NCBI GenBank assembly: GCA_903904855.1
Contig: CAIVEH010000121.1
Coordinates: 79,338-143,337 of the forward strand
DNA from: an uncultured Bacteroidota bacterium
GTDB taxonomy: Bacteria > Bacteroidota > Bacteroidia > Chitinophagales > Chitinophagaceae
Direction: 5' to 3'
DNA length: 64,000 nucleotides
Positions 16,488 through 25,001 of this stretch are shown here, piece by piece; the first letter of the stretch is position 1, and every line of letters begins with the position of its first letter. Made by a program: the position numbers and the translations under genes. Below the pieces are notes generated by a model, which was not told where the DNA came from, did not search any database, and saw nothing but the letters and a program-made list of their open reading frames with translations.

Positions 16488-18002
16488 CTATTTTATCCAT
16501 TTGCCTACCACTGGCATATTCCTTAGTTCCTTCTTTTCGGCATTGATGACAAGCAGAAGGAATAGAGACATTAAGATGCTGGCTGAGATAAGCCTTAATG
16601 CTATGTTGCCGGTAAGCGTCATAACCAGTTTCTCAGTGAAAAAAAGTACCAGCATAACCGTAATATAGGCAAGGAGTTTTTTGGTATTATAGGGCACAGG
16701 GAAATACCGCTGCCCCATAAAGTAAGAGATTACCATCATGCTGCCATAGGCTGCAAGTGTGGCCCAGGCGCAGGCATACATGCCATACCTGGGTATAAAG
16801 GCGAAATTGAGTACTAGAGTAATCACGGCTCCGATGAGGGTTATGATCATGCCCATATACATTTTATTGGTGATTTTGTACCATACCGAAAGGTTATAGT
16901 ATATACCCAGGGCTACATTTGCAGCAAGCAGGATAGGCACTACTCCGGTACCCCCATTTTGCCTGTATTCGGCAGGTATGTAATGCTTCCATAAATCTAT
17001 GAACAAGGCAGTGAATAAAAATGCATTGCACAGCACAATAATAAACCACTTCATTACCCGTGCATAGGTTTTGGGAGCGTTTTTATCAGCTGCCTGGTTG
17101 AAGAAAAACGGTTCGGCCGACATACGGAATGCAGTAATAAACAAGGTAATAAAAATGGCTATCTTGTAGTTTGCTGCATAAATAGCTACCGATGTCTCCC
17201 CTGCATCGGGTGTGCCCGGCAACAATTTAGGAAGCATGAGCCGATCCATTGTTTCGTTAACCATGCCTCCTAATCCGATTATTACCATAGGAGCGCTGTA
17301 AATAAATAATTTCTTCCAGAGCGCTGCATCAAACCGGAAGCGGAAAACTATCCATTCTTTGAAAAGGAGTAAGAAAGTTACGAAAGATTGTGCAAGGTTG
17401 GCCAATAGCAAAAAGCCTGCATTGGTTTGCTGCAAATACCAGTTTGCGTATGCGGTTCCCGGGTGCCTGGCTACTTCACCCGGACTGTAAACTATAAAAT
17501 AAGAAGTAAAAAAAATATTTACAAAAATACCAGCAACACGAGTAAAGGCATACTTCCGGGGCCTTTCTTCCTGACGCAATCTGGCAAAAGGAATAGCTGC
17601 CATTGTATCAATACCAATAATCAGAACACACCATGTAATATATTCGGAATGGGTGCCGAGCTGAAGAAAGTGGCTGATGGGAACCCTGAAATAAATAAGT
17701 ATTGTGCTCAATAAAAAGGTAGATACCAACAAAGAAGTAAACGTAGTCTGAAACAGGTTTTTCTGATCTGAACCTGTGGATGAAAAGCGGAAATAGGCGG
17801 TTTCCATTCCATAAGTAAATAGTACATTGGCCATCGATACACAAGCCATAATCATACTGAAATTGCCGTAGTCCACCATCTGCTTTGGCCTGCGCAGCAT
17901 ATAGGTAATGAGTGGCGTCATCAGCTGGTTAAGCAACTTGGCAGCAATATTGCTCAAGCCATACCACATCGTTTGCCCAGCCAGTTTTTTCAGTGAAGCC
18001 AA
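16488..18002 (-). CDS. Polysaccharide flippase / lipopolysaccharide biosynthesis membrane protein
   Basis: 504 residues with about 12-14 hydrophobic helices and the MATE-like layout of Wzx/MurJ-type oligosaccharide-lipid flippases: LAGQTMWYGLSNIAAKLLNQ at the N-terminus, LRQEERPRKYAFTRV near residue 155, and AEPFFFNQAADKNAPKTYARV near 305. The substrate is unknown; the glycan genes at 49-59 kb are candidates for the same pathway but are not linked. Its start lies just downstream of a TACTTTTG promoter box; no co-transcribed neighbour. Confidence 0.88.
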   Translation of the reverse strand: MASLKKLAGQTMWYGLSNIAAKLLNQLMTPLITYMLRRPKQMVDYGNFSMIMACVSMANVLFTYGMETAYFRFSSTGSDQKNLFQTTFTSLLVSTFLLSTILIYFRVPISHFLQLGTHSEYITWCVLIIGIDTMAAIPFARLRQEERPRKYAFTRVAGIFVNIFFTSYFIVYSPGEVARHPGTAYANWYLQQTNAGFLLLANLAQSFVTFLLLFKEWIVFRFRFDAALWKKLFIYSAPMVIIGLGGMVNETMDRLMLPKLLPGTPDAGETSVAIYAANYKIAIFITLFITAFRMSAEPFFFNQAADKNAPKTYARVMKWFIIVLCNAFLFTALFIDLWKHYIPAEYRQNGGTGVVPILLAANVALGIYYNLSVWYKITNKMYMGMIITLIGAVITLVLNFAFIPRYGMYACAWATLAAYGSMMVISYFMGQRYFPVPYNTKKLLAYITVMLVLFFTEKLVMTLTGNIALRLISASILMSLFLLLVINAEKKELRNMPVVGKWIK

Positions 18003-18027
18003 TGAATCAGTGTTTATCTGTGATCGT

Positions 18028-18035
18028 CAAAAGTA
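18028..18035 (-). promoter_or_regulatory. TACTTTTG -7 element of the flippase gene
   Basis: TAnnTTTG match on the minus strand, 26 bases before the ATG at 18002. Confidence 0.45.
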
Positions 18036-18105
18036 AATACTTGAACGGATAATGCCTACAACGGAATAATATTGCCGGTTAATTAAAGTTAAGCTATATC
18101 AGGTT

Positions 18106-18210
18106 TTAACATTGTGTACTCTTAATAGCAATCAACAGTTGAAAAACCAACCCTAACATTCCTGCAATAACTAGTATGATTAAAATGGATTTGATGTAAT
18201 ACTTAGTCAT
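18106..18210 (-). CDS. Possible 34-residue single-TM peptide
   Basis: MTKYYIKSILIILVIAGMLG followed by LVFQLLIAIKSTQC: a Lys-containing N-terminus and one TM helix filling the rest. Size and shape fit small membrane proteins, but it may be chance in AT-rich DNA. Confidence 0.3.
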   Translation of the reverse strand: MTKYYIKSILIILVIAGMLGLVFQLLIAIKSTQC

Positions 18211-18369
18211 GAAACAAAAAAAATACAATCCTGGTAAAATGAATAATACAACAGCGGAAAACAACCAATTCAGCCAAGAACGAATTTAGCCAATTTGACT
18301 TATATCCCCGTAATTATTGAATTTTTAGAATAATGCTTACATTTAAACTTTAAAACACAATCCGCTTTT

Positions 18370-18897
18370 ATGAAACAATTGACCGCATTAGCGATTTGCC
18401 TGTTTGCTGCAGGCACAATGTCTGCACAAAATAATGCCGCAAAACAGAAAACTACTACTGCCCCAAAAGTGCCTGCTACACAAACAAGTGCTGCTACCCA
18501 GAAGGGAACGGCTACCAAAAAAGGGGCTACCAGCGCAACAAAAGCAAAAAAAATAAAAGGACCTGGTGTTGAGGGCTTTATCCGCGACGGACACAAGCAC
18601 CCGCTCGATGACGTACATGCCTTTATTTATGGCAAAGACTCATCCATAGCTGCATCCGGGTTTACTGATGCAACAGGGCATTACGAAACCAATGCAGTAT
18701 TGCCAGGTGTTTATTCGGTAAAATACGTTTATCCGGAAGCGAAGTATATTCTGGTTACGGGCGTGGAAATTAAAAAGGGACTTACGCTACTTGATATCAG
18801 TATGGACCCTCCGGCCAGCGATACATCTGTAGGATTTACAACACTGATGCCTCCTCCGGAGAAAAAACCAGTTACTCATACTCCAAAGAAGAAATAA
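18370..18897 (+). CDS. Secreted protein with carboxypeptidase-regulatory-like domain
   Basis: 175 residues. Signal peptide MKQLTALAICLFAAGTMSAQ, then a low-complexity Ala/Thr/Lys linker (about 21-65, for example TKKGATSATKAKK), then a beta-sandwich similar to CarboxypepD_reg/CNA-B repeats: GVEGFIRDGHKHPLDD, SIAASGFTDATGHYETNAVL and PGVYSVKYVYPEAKYI. Ends with a proline-rich, lysine-rich tail (PPPEKKPVTHTPKKK). These domains usually serve as adhesive or spacer modules. Function unknown; single-gene unit. Confidence 0.7.
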   Translation: MKQLTALAICLFAAGTMSAQNNAAKQKTTTAPKVPATQTSAATQKGTATKKGATSATKAKKIKGPGVEGFIRDGHKHPLDDVHAFIYGKDSSIAASGFTDATGHYETNAVLPGVYSVKYVYPEAKYILVTGVEIKKGLTLLDISMDPPASDTSVGFTTLMPPPEKKPVTHTPKKK

Positions 18898-19030
18898 ATC
18901 CGGAGGTTGTTTGGATGGAATAATGATCCGGGGCTTTTGTGTACGGGCTGGATCAGATCCAATATTTGCAATGAGGATACGATAGTATCATTTAATGCGT
19001 ATTGTTAAAAATGCATTCCAATAATTTATA

Positions 19031-19055
19031 AAACCGGTTTTTGCCGGGGTTTTTT
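19031..19055 (+). terminator. Terminator upstream of ftsX
   Basis: AAAACCGG-TTTTTG-CCGGGGTTTTTT, 134 bases after the 18370 gene. It overlaps the spacing region of a TATTTTTG box (19057-19064) that could be the ftsX promoter. Confidence 0.5.
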
Positions 19056-19092
19056 ATATTTTTGAACTATTAAAGAAAGACCATAATCAATA

Positions 19093-19950
19093 ATGCCGGC
19101 AGGTAAAAAATCGAAACCAACTTATTTCAATGCTATCATGGGCGTGGCCCTGGTATTGTTCCTGCTGGGTGTACTGGGATGGCTGCTTATTAATGGCCGG
19201 TCTTTATCACGTGCATTTAAGGAAGATCTTGAGATAAATGTGGATTTTCATGATAATGTAAGTGATGAAAGTGTGGCAAAATTACAGTCGATACTTGAAC
19301 ACCAGGCATTTGTGAGAAGCGCAAAAATCATCTCGAAAGAAGAAGCTATCCAGATGGAAAATGAAGTGGAAGGTGCCAATATAGTCGACTTCCTGGGGTA
19401 TAATCCTCTGTTTACTTCCATAGCACTGAAACTGAATGAGGAATATGTGAACAGGGACAGCCTTGAAAAGGTTAAGAAATTCCTGCTGCAGAGTAATGTA
19501 GTGCGAGATGTAACCTGGCCCAATGTGATAGTGGACCATATGAACAGCAACCTGAGGAGAATAGGTATCATTCTGGGCAGTATCTCTGTTTTACTGCTGA
19601 TTGTAGTAATTTTCCTCATCGATAATACTGTGAAGCTGGCAATGTTCAGCAACCGGTTTATTATCAAAACTATGCAAATGGTGGGCGCTACCCGATGGTT
19701 TATTACCCGGCCATTTGATATCAGGGCCGTAATTAATGGGCTGATAAGCGGCGTAATAGCAGTAATCTTTCTTTGGGTGGTTATGTCGTTTGCCAAAGCC
19801 CAGTTACCAGTGCTGGCCCTGCTTAATGATTCCAGCCTGGTTGCTATTCTTGTAAGCGCTATGATTATTCTGGGTATTATTATATCAGTTATCAGTACCC
19901 ACCGCTCAGTAGTCAAGTATCTTAAAATGCATGTGGATGATTTGTATTGA
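19093..19950 (+). CDS. ftsX: Cell-division ABC permease FtsX
   Basis: Inner-membrane partner of the ATPase FtsE; FtsEX controls peptidoglycan hydrolases at the septum. 285 residues. One TM helix near residues 12-33, an extracytoplasmic domain (about 40-155, with LEDINVDF-like DLEINVDFHD and ISKEEAIQ), then three TM helices (about 160-180, 210-235, 255-275), the FtsX 1+3 pattern. FFIKTMQMVGATRWFI is seen as RFIIKTMQMVGATRWFIT, the coupling segment. ftsE is not in the window. Followed 126 bases later by the DUF3098 gene, its common neighbour in Bacteroidota. Confidence 0.92.
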   Translation: MPAGKKSKPTYFNAIMGVALVLFLLGVLGWLLINGRSLSRAFKEDLEINVDFHDNVSDESVAKLQSILEHQAFVRSAKIISKEEAIQMENEVEGANIVDFLGYNPLFTSIALKLNEEYVNRDSLEKVKKFLLQSNVVRDVTWPNVIVDHMNSNLRRIGIILGSISVLLLIVVIFLIDNTVKLAMFSNRFIIKTMQMVGATRWFITRPFDIRAVINGLISGVIAVIFLWVVMSFAKAQLPVLALLNDSSLVAILVSAMIILGIIISVISTHRSVVKYLKMHVDDLY

Positions 19951-20076
19951 GTCGAAAGTTGTAAGTATCTAGTCCTAAGTCGGCAAATGCTTAATTGTTA
20001 TTTGTTTTAACCTTATTTAACCACAAATCACTGCCAAACAGATTCCCGGTTTAAAAATTTTGATTAATATTGCGTT

Positions 20077-20424
20077 ATGTCAACACCAGTAAGACCTCAG
20101 TCAACAGCAGCAACTACTCCGGCGCCAAAGCCTGCAGCGCCAACGGTTAAATCTCCGTTTAAGAAATCGGAATCCAAACCACAGCAAGTATTTTTGTTCG
20201 ACAAAGAGAACTATATGTGGATGATAGCTGGCATTGCCCTGATATTTATCGGCTTTATGCTGATGTCGGGAGGTAAGAGTCCTAATCCGCACGAATTTAA
20301 CTATGCCGAGATTTATAGTTTCCGCCGCATTACTCTTGCTCCGATAGTGGTATTACTGGGCTTTGTTGTGGAAGTGTTTGCAATAATGAAAAAGCCAAAT
20401 GATGCTGCCGACCAGGCAGTTTAA
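20077..20424 (+). CDS. DUF3098 membrane protein
   Basis: 115 residues. A Pro/Ala/Thr-rich N-terminus (residues 1-35) is followed by two TM helices (NYMWMIAGIALIFIGFMLM, about 45-65, and ITLAPIVVLLGFVVEVFAIM, about 85-105) with the conserved GGKSPNPHEFNYAEIYSFRR between them. This is the DUF3098 pattern, a Bacteroidota family whose gene normally sits between ftsX and uppP. Function unknown; its position suggests envelope or division. The usual uppP neighbour has been lost here (it is at 4298-5146). Confidence 0.85.
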   Translation: MSTPVRPQSTAATTPAPKPAAPTVKSPFKKSESKPQQVFLFDKENYMWMIAGIALIFIGFMLMSGGKSPNPHEFNYAEIYSFRRITLAPIVVLLGFVVEVFAIMKKPNDAADQAV

Positions 20425-20445
20425 TGATCAGCAAAAAATATTTTC

Positions 20446-20477
20446 AAGAGGGTAAGCTAGCGCTTGCCCTTTTCTGT
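20446..20477 (+). terminator. Terminator after the DUF3098 gene
   Basis: GAGGGTAAGC-TAGC-GCTTGCCCTTTT stem-loop followed by CTGTTTTTA. Confidence 0.7.
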
Positions 20478-20592
20478 TTTTATTGGTTTAGAAGTTGCAT
20501 ATCTATACTTTTATACCTGAATGGATATCCAGAGTAAATGATTTTTTAAGGCCTGCAGATATTTGTATTTACCTGAACATCCAATAGCACAT

Positions 20593-21165
20593 ATGGAACA
20601 ATTAGCTTACGAAAAAGTAACTTTTGAAAAAACATCCTGGGCCGGGAAAACCATCAAAGGCAAGGAATTACTTGGTTGTGTTTTTGAAAAATGTGATTTT
20701 TCGAATAGCAATTTCTCCGGCAATAAATTTATTGACTGCACATTTCAGGGTTGCAATTTATCGGGAATGAAGATCAATCAATGCACGTTGCTTAATGCAC
20801 GGTTTATTGATTGCAAGATTCTGGGGGTGAAATTCAATGAGTGTAAGGAACTGCTTTTCAGTGTATCTTTTGAAGCCTGCATCCTGGATTATTCATCCTT
20901 CATGGGCAGGAAAATGGTTCAGACAAAATTTATAAAGTCTTCGCTGAAAGAGGTAAATTTTATACAGGCCAACCTTGCAGGCTCTGTGTTTGATCAGTGT
21001 GATATGACGGCTGCTTTTTTCAACGAAACTGACCTCGCCGGCGTCAACTTTGTTACCGCTTATAATTACAGCATAGACCCTGAATTGAATAAGCTGAAAA
21101 AGGCCAGTTTTTCGGAACAGGGGCTGGCTGGGCTATTGGGGAAGTATGGGATTAATATTGTTTAA
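20593..21165 (+). CDS. Pentapeptide-repeat protein
   Basis: 190 residues from ATG 20593; the frame also opens at TTG 20563 but ATG is preferred. From about residue 20 the chain follows the A(D/N)Lxx/xxFxx pattern (FEKCDFSNSNFSGNKFIDC, CTFQGCNLSGMKINQC, ANLAGSVFDQCDMTAAFFNE, ETDLAGVNFV), predicting a right-handed quadrilateral beta helix of about eight coils, interrupted by KELLFSVSFEACILDYSSF. Some such proteins mimic DNA and protect gyrase (Qnr, MfpA), others have no known role; sequence alone does not decide. Cys-rich, hence probably cytoplasmic; no signal peptide. Confidence 0.85.
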   Translation: MEQLAYEKVTFEKTSWAGKTIKGKELLGCVFEKCDFSNSNFSGNKFIDCTFQGCNLSGMKINQCTLLNARFIDCKILGVKFNECKELLFSVSFEACILDYSSFMGRKMVQTKFIKSSLKEVNFIQANLAGSVFDQCDMTAAFFNETDLAGVNFVTAYNYSIDPELNKLKKASFSEQGLAGLLGKYGINIV

Positions 21166-21219
21166 GCATACAATCTGGTATTGAACAACCTTCCGGATTG
21201 TGAGTGAAGGTGTTAAGCT

Positions 21220-21250
21220 AAGAATGCCCTGCGGAGTGCAGGGCATTCTT
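21220..21250. terminator. Hairpin between convergent pentapeptide and mdh genes
   Basis: Perfect 13-bp stem AAGAATGCCCTGC with a 5-base loop. T tracts beside it are short, so the strength as an intrinsic terminator is uncertain. Confidence 0.6.
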
Positions 21251-21272
21251 ACTATATGGAGTAATTTAAAGA

Positions 21273-22211
21273 TTAAACAGTAACCAGTGTATCGAGTACT
21301 TTATTCATACTGCGCACTGCATCGGCCGACTTGTTGAAGGCTTCCTGCTCTTCGGCGTTCAGGTGATAGTCCAGGATGCTCTCCCAGCCATTCTTGCCTA
21401 TTACTACAGGTACACCCATACAGATATCAGACTGGCCATATTCGCCATCGAGGAAAACACAGCATGGGAAAACTTTACGTTCATTGCGCACAATGGATTC
21501 AACCAAAGTAGCTACAGCTGCACCGGGAGCATACCATGCAGAAGTGCCGAGCAACTTAGTAAGCGTTGCACCGCCTACCATAGTATCGGCAGAAACCTGC
21601 TTCAATTTTTCTTCGCTTAGGAGATTTGAAACCAGAGTTCCGTTCAATGAAGCGAGGCGGGTAAGTGGTATCATAGTAGTATCGCCATGGCCACCTATTA
21701 CTACGGCCTGCAGGTCGTTCTGAGAACAATTCAGTTCTTTCTGCAGGTAGGTTTTAAAACGGGAACTATCCAGAATACCGCCCATACCAATGATCCTGTT
21801 TTTAGGAAGGCCAGTTGCTTTCAGTGCCAGGTAAGTCATAGTATCCATTGGGTTGGAAACGATAACAATAATGGTATCGGGAGAATATTTCAGCAGGTTT
21901 TTACATACATCTTCAACTATACGCGCATTAGTGCCAATGAGTTCTTCACGGGTCATACCAGGCTTACGTGGAATACCAGAGGTAACCACGCAAACATCGG
22001 AACCGGCAGTTTTTGAATAATCGGCGGTAACACCGGTAACCTTTGTATCGAAACCACAAAGTGCAGAAGTCTGCATAATATCGAGGGCTTTACCTTCGGC
22101 GAAGCCTTCTTTAATATCAACAACTACCAGTTCTTCGGCAAGTTCTCTGCGGGCAATATTATCGGCACAGGTAGCGCCAACTGCGCCAGCGCCTACTACG
22201 GTTATTTTCAT
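21273..22211 (-). CDS. mdh: NAD-dependent malate dehydrogenase (LDH-like type)
   Basis: TCA-cycle enzyme, malate to oxaloacetate. 312 residues. N-terminal Rossmann motif ITVVGAGAVGATCADNIA, NAD-selecting acidic stretch VVVDIKEG near 32, substrate arginines in SGIPRKPGMTREEL (about 80-90), IVVSNPMDTMTY near 117, and the catalytic histidine in VVIGGHGDTTMIPL near 172. The Arg at the specificity loop (PRKPGMTR) fits malate better than lactate. Single-gene unit with TATCTTTG promoter box 40 bases upstream. Confidence 0.95.
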   Translation of the reverse strand: MKITVVGAGAVGATCADNIARRELAEELVVVDIKEGFAEGKALDIMQTSALCGFDTKVTGVTADYSKTAGSDVCVVTSGIPRKPGMTREELIGTNARIVEDVCKNLLKYSPDTIIVIVSNPMDTMTYLALKATGLPKNRIIGMGGILDSSRFKTYLQKELNCSQNDLQAVVIGGHGDTTMIPLTRLASLNGTLVSNLLSEEKLKQVSADTMVGGATLTKLLGTSAWYAPGAAVATLVESIVRNERKVFPCCVFLDGEYGQSDICMGVPVVIGKNGWESILDYHLNAEEQEAFNKSADAVRSMNKVLDTLVTV

Positions 22212-22533
22212 TTATTAATATTTTGCGGTTAAAAATTAAAAATCACGGCGCAAAGATAAGATGGTAACAGCAAAAATGATGATGTGGACTATGTAAAAAG
22301 GCTGATTTTAGTCATATTAACGTTTATTTTTTTGAGTAGCATCTCCTTTTGTCTGATCATTACCAGTTAGCTATCTGGATTAGATAATGGACTGAAATGA
22401 TTATTACAGATAACAGGGTGGAATTCAATTAAAATTTACTGTCTCTGCTGAAAAAAGGGGAAGAACACAATGGGAGTAAATTTTTTTCTGTTTCCTATTG
22501 CCATCAGTAATTTTCCTGGGAAAAAAAACTGAC
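22212..22533. other. Intergenic gap upstream of mdh
   Basis: Apart from the mdh promoter box I see only AT-rich sequence. No ORF of note, no strong hairpin. Confidence 0.5.
22251..22258 (-). promoter_or_regulatory. TATCTTTG -7 element of mdh
   Basis: TAnnTTTG match on the minus strand, 40 bases before the ATG at 22211. Confidence 0.5.
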
Positions 22534-23244
22534 TCAGTAGGTTGAGAACTCCAAACCTGCACCTTTATAAACATTTTCGCTGTAGTATACCTTGTTTGCT
22601 TTTACATAAAAGAGAACCTGGTGCAAATCGAAATTCAGACTGCCCGAGCTGGTGTTTTTGAGGAAAGAAATAGTAGTATCAATAACCCGCCCAGCTGTGT
22701 CATAAACTGGCCAGCATTGGTCGAAAGGTATAGTGTCAGTGCCTATACAGACAGATGTGTGATTAAGTACCTGCACTGCAAATGAGGTATCGGCCAGGGT
22801 ATCACGTTGTGTATAAGTGTACATGTATTGGGAAGTATAATGGTGCCAGTTCCGGTTACCGCCGATCAGGTAAGTATATTCAGTACCACTAACCTGAATC
22901 ATATTCAAGGTCTTCTGAACCTTATGAGCAATATCATTATCAACTACCAACCTGACAATATAGGTACCCTGGCTGGTATACAGATGGCAGGGGGCAATAG
23001 CCGAAGAAGATGTACCATCGCCAAAATCCCAGATGCATTTGCTTTTTGTATTAATACCGGTGGCAGTAAAACAAACAGGATCAAGTATATTGAGGGTGCC
23101 TGTATAGGTAAAGTCATAATTGGCGGACGGCACTACAGCCGGTGGCTTATGGCCACAACCGGCAAGAAGCCAAAACGAAAGGGAACAAGCTAAGCAGAGA
23201 GCCGGGATACTGAGGAGTTTCTTAAGAAAATTATGTTTTTTCAT
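22534..23244 (-). CDS. PKD-domain lipoprotein
   Basis: The frame extends upstream to 23382, but ATG 23244 starts a lipoprotein signal (MKKHNFLKKLLSIPALCLAC, then SLSFWLLAGC with lipobox LAGC); 236 residues. One PKD-like domain lies at about residues 50-120 (CIWDFGDGTSSSAIAP, HLYTSQGTYIVRLVV), the Ig-like fold used for carbohydrate or protein contacts at the surface. The remaining part (about 125-236) has no motif I know. The PKD-then-unknown layout is frequent in Bacteroidota surface lipoproteins. Single-gene unit. Confidence 0.78.
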   Translation of the reverse strand: MKKHNFLKKLLSIPALCLACSLSFWLLAGCGHKPPAVVPSANYDFTYTGTLNILDPVCFTATGINTKSKCIWDFGDGTSSSAIAPCHLYTSQGTYIVRLVVDNDIAHKVQKTLNMIQVSGTEYTYLIGGNRNWHHYTSQYMYTYTQRDTLADTSFAVQVLNHTSVCIGTDTIPFDQCWPVYDTAGRVIDTTISFLKNTSSGSLNFDLHQVLFYVKANKVYYSENVYKGAGLEFSTY

Positions 23245-23508
23245 AGTGTATTCAAAATTTATTATCAAATATACGAACTTATTAATGGTAATCCGAAAAA
23301 TTGAGGAATTGAATTGTACATTAGCCAGAACCGATCCATAAAACCTGCCTGGTTTATAAATGATTCTTTGCTGAAATAGCAATGGCGCATGAGATTGGAT
23401 TAACCTGATTATTAAATAACCCCCAAAAGCATGTTATATACTATTAATGATGCTCAGAATAACAGGATAATTGTTTCAGGCTTAAAAATATATGATTAGC
23501 TGCTGTAT

Positions 23509-24039
23509 TTACTGTTTATAATTGGTTTTGATAATAGCATAAATTTTGTCCAGGTTGGGTACTACTTTGTTCATGTCTATCCCCCTGGTATCGAAGGTGA
23601 ACACTACACTGCCAATTAAAAACTGCATCCTTACTACATTACCATTGGTAGTGAGGTCACCTGCACCAGTCTCTATAAATGCATTTTGTCCCCCGGCGCT
23701 AAAATCCTTGAATGCAGTAAAAATGCCCCCGCTTAAATGTTTCTCAGCAATATTTTTTTTCTCCAGATCAAAGTTCATTTTGATCATATCCTGAGCTGTT
23801 TTAGCGGCATGCCAGTCATAATATTCCAAAGTAATATCCGACTTGAAATCAGCAGCTTTATGTGTGCAACGTGCACCTTTCAGTATTGATGGACCACTTT
23901 GTTTAACCTTGCATCCAATAATTTTGTTGATCTGCTCATCTGATATCAATAAGCAGGCATCTTTGGTTCCCTGAGCTCTTGTGAAAAGGGATGTCGAACA
24001 TAAAATTGCTACAAGCAGGAGTGCTGTCGTTTTTTTCAT
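23509..24039 (-). CDS. Secreted protein of unknown function
   Basis: ATG 24039 begins a signal peptide (MKKTTALLLVAILCSTSLFT, then RAQ), giving 176 residues. The upstream extension of the frame to 24171 has no coding character. The mature chain starts ACLLISDEQINKIIGCKV, then CTHKAADF, and has two Cys pairs. The opening 'C-LL-D-EI---LG' resembles small secreted lipoprotein-like domains (DUF3558-like), but only loosely. Mixed alpha/beta content expected. No conserved neighbour, no function assigned. Confidence 0.6.
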   Translation of the reverse strand: MKKTTALLLVAILCSTSLFTRAQGTKDACLLISDEQINKIIGCKVKQSGPSILKGARCTHKAADFKSDITLEYYDWHAAKTAQDMIKMNFDLEKKNIAEKHLSGGIFTAFKDFSAGGQNAFIETGAGDLTTNGNVVRMQFLIGSVVFTFDTRGIDMNKVVPNLDKIYAIIKTNYKQ

Positions 24040-24376
24040 ATAATTGATTTGTAAGTTATAGATATTTCCCATCAACCCGTGCTTATTATTTTTAACAGAA
24101 GGTGCTTCTAAACACTTAACTGTGTATTGAAAATAAAATATACCCGGCCCTGATGGTTTTATGGGAACCAAATTAATATTAATTTCGGATAGCCGGGTGT
24201 TTTTTAAAGTACTTTTCTATAAAATTATTATAGTTGCTGTATAGGTTACAAGCAAAGTGTGAAGCAGTATTTAACCGGAATAATGACATGCCCGCCTGGA
24301 AAAATAACCTGGGGGCAAAGGGTGAGGCCGACAATAATTATACCCTTAACTCGTTCTTTATGCATAAAACCACAGG
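24040..24376. other. Intergenic gap between divergent secreted genes
   Basis: Contains an ACCCGGC ... GCCGGGT pair (about 24141-24198) with a T run, which would be a long-looped hairpin, and a 30-codon ORF (24288-24380) that overlaps the next start codon as ATGA (MPAWKNNLGAKGEADNNYTL and onward). That ORF could be a remnant C-terminus; I do not call it a gene. Confidence 0.4.
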
Positions 24377-24895
24377 ATGAAAATCAGATTGCTGGCATTA
24401 ATAATTCTAATCTGCGCATTCAATGTTTCTGCCCAAAAGAAAGATAATTATTTTGCGGCTATTGGCATAAACAGCCCCGGTATATCGGTGGCATGGGATA
24501 AAAAAATGCTCAGCCATTTAGATCTGGGCCTTGGCCTGAACCTGAACAAAACTGATGATCAATATAATAACATAAGAGCCGGTGCCTATGTGGATATCAG
24601 GCCCTATTTTCTGTGGCGGAAAAACTTACTCTTTATACCTGTAAATCTTGGCTGGTCGATCTATAGCGGTAAGGAGCCGAAAGATGCCAGTATAAGCAAC
24701 TCAGGCTTATATAGCAGCCTTGGAGTAGGTTATGCCTACCTGATCACCAAAAGAGGTATGGGGCCGTTCGTATCATTTACCTTTAATGGCTACACCGAAC
24801 ATTATCATCTGAATAACCCTAATCTGCGGCCTGAAGCGAAGGACTATGGCCTTTATAACGGATCGCTGCAAATGAATCTTGGGTTTAAGTTTTGA
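24377..24895 (+). CDS. Small outer-membrane beta-barrel-like protein
   Basis: 172 residues. Signal peptide MKIRLLALIILICAFNVSAQ. The mature part alternates hydrophobic and polar residues with many Gly and aromatic positions (HLDLGLGLNLNK, AYVDIRPYFLWRKNLLFIPV, LGVGYAYLITKRGMGPFVSF) and ends in a C-terminal Phe (LQMNLGFKF), the pattern of an eight-strand barrel with a Bam-recognised last strand. Specific role unknown. Single-gene unit. Confidence 0.65.
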   Translation: MKIRLLALIILICAFNVSAQKKDNYFAAIGINSPGISVAWDKKMLSHLDLGLGLNLNKTDDQYNNIRAGAYVDIRPYFLWRKNLLFIPVNLGWSIYSGKEPKDASISNSGLYSSLGVGYAYLITKRGMGPFVSFTFNGYTEHYHLNNPNLRPEAKDYGLYNGSLQMNLGFKF

Positions 24896-25001
24896 GGGCA
24901 GTCAAAAAACTAAAATTATTATTGCCATTTCGATTTTTTTGGAAACCAGCTAATTTTTGGCTGGGAGTTTCTTAGAATAGCTTTTGACTGGATTAGATAA
25001 G

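Larger units (their letters stand above)
18003..18369. other. Intergenic gap between divergent genes
   Basis: Holds the flippase promoter box, a tiny hydrophobic minus-strand ORF (18106-18210) and an AT-rich stretch with TTTG near 18294 that may belong to the promoter of the 18370 gene. Nothing else seen. Confidence 0.5.

Noticed and set aside
20593..21165. Qnr-type quinolone-resistance protein
   Set aside because: Only the general pentapeptide pattern is present; no specific Qnr loops were recognised.
24259..24447. 62-codon plus-strand ORF (MKQYLTGIMTCPPGKITWGQ and onward)
   Set aside because: Overlaps the start and signal peptide of the 24377 gene in another frame, no coding character.
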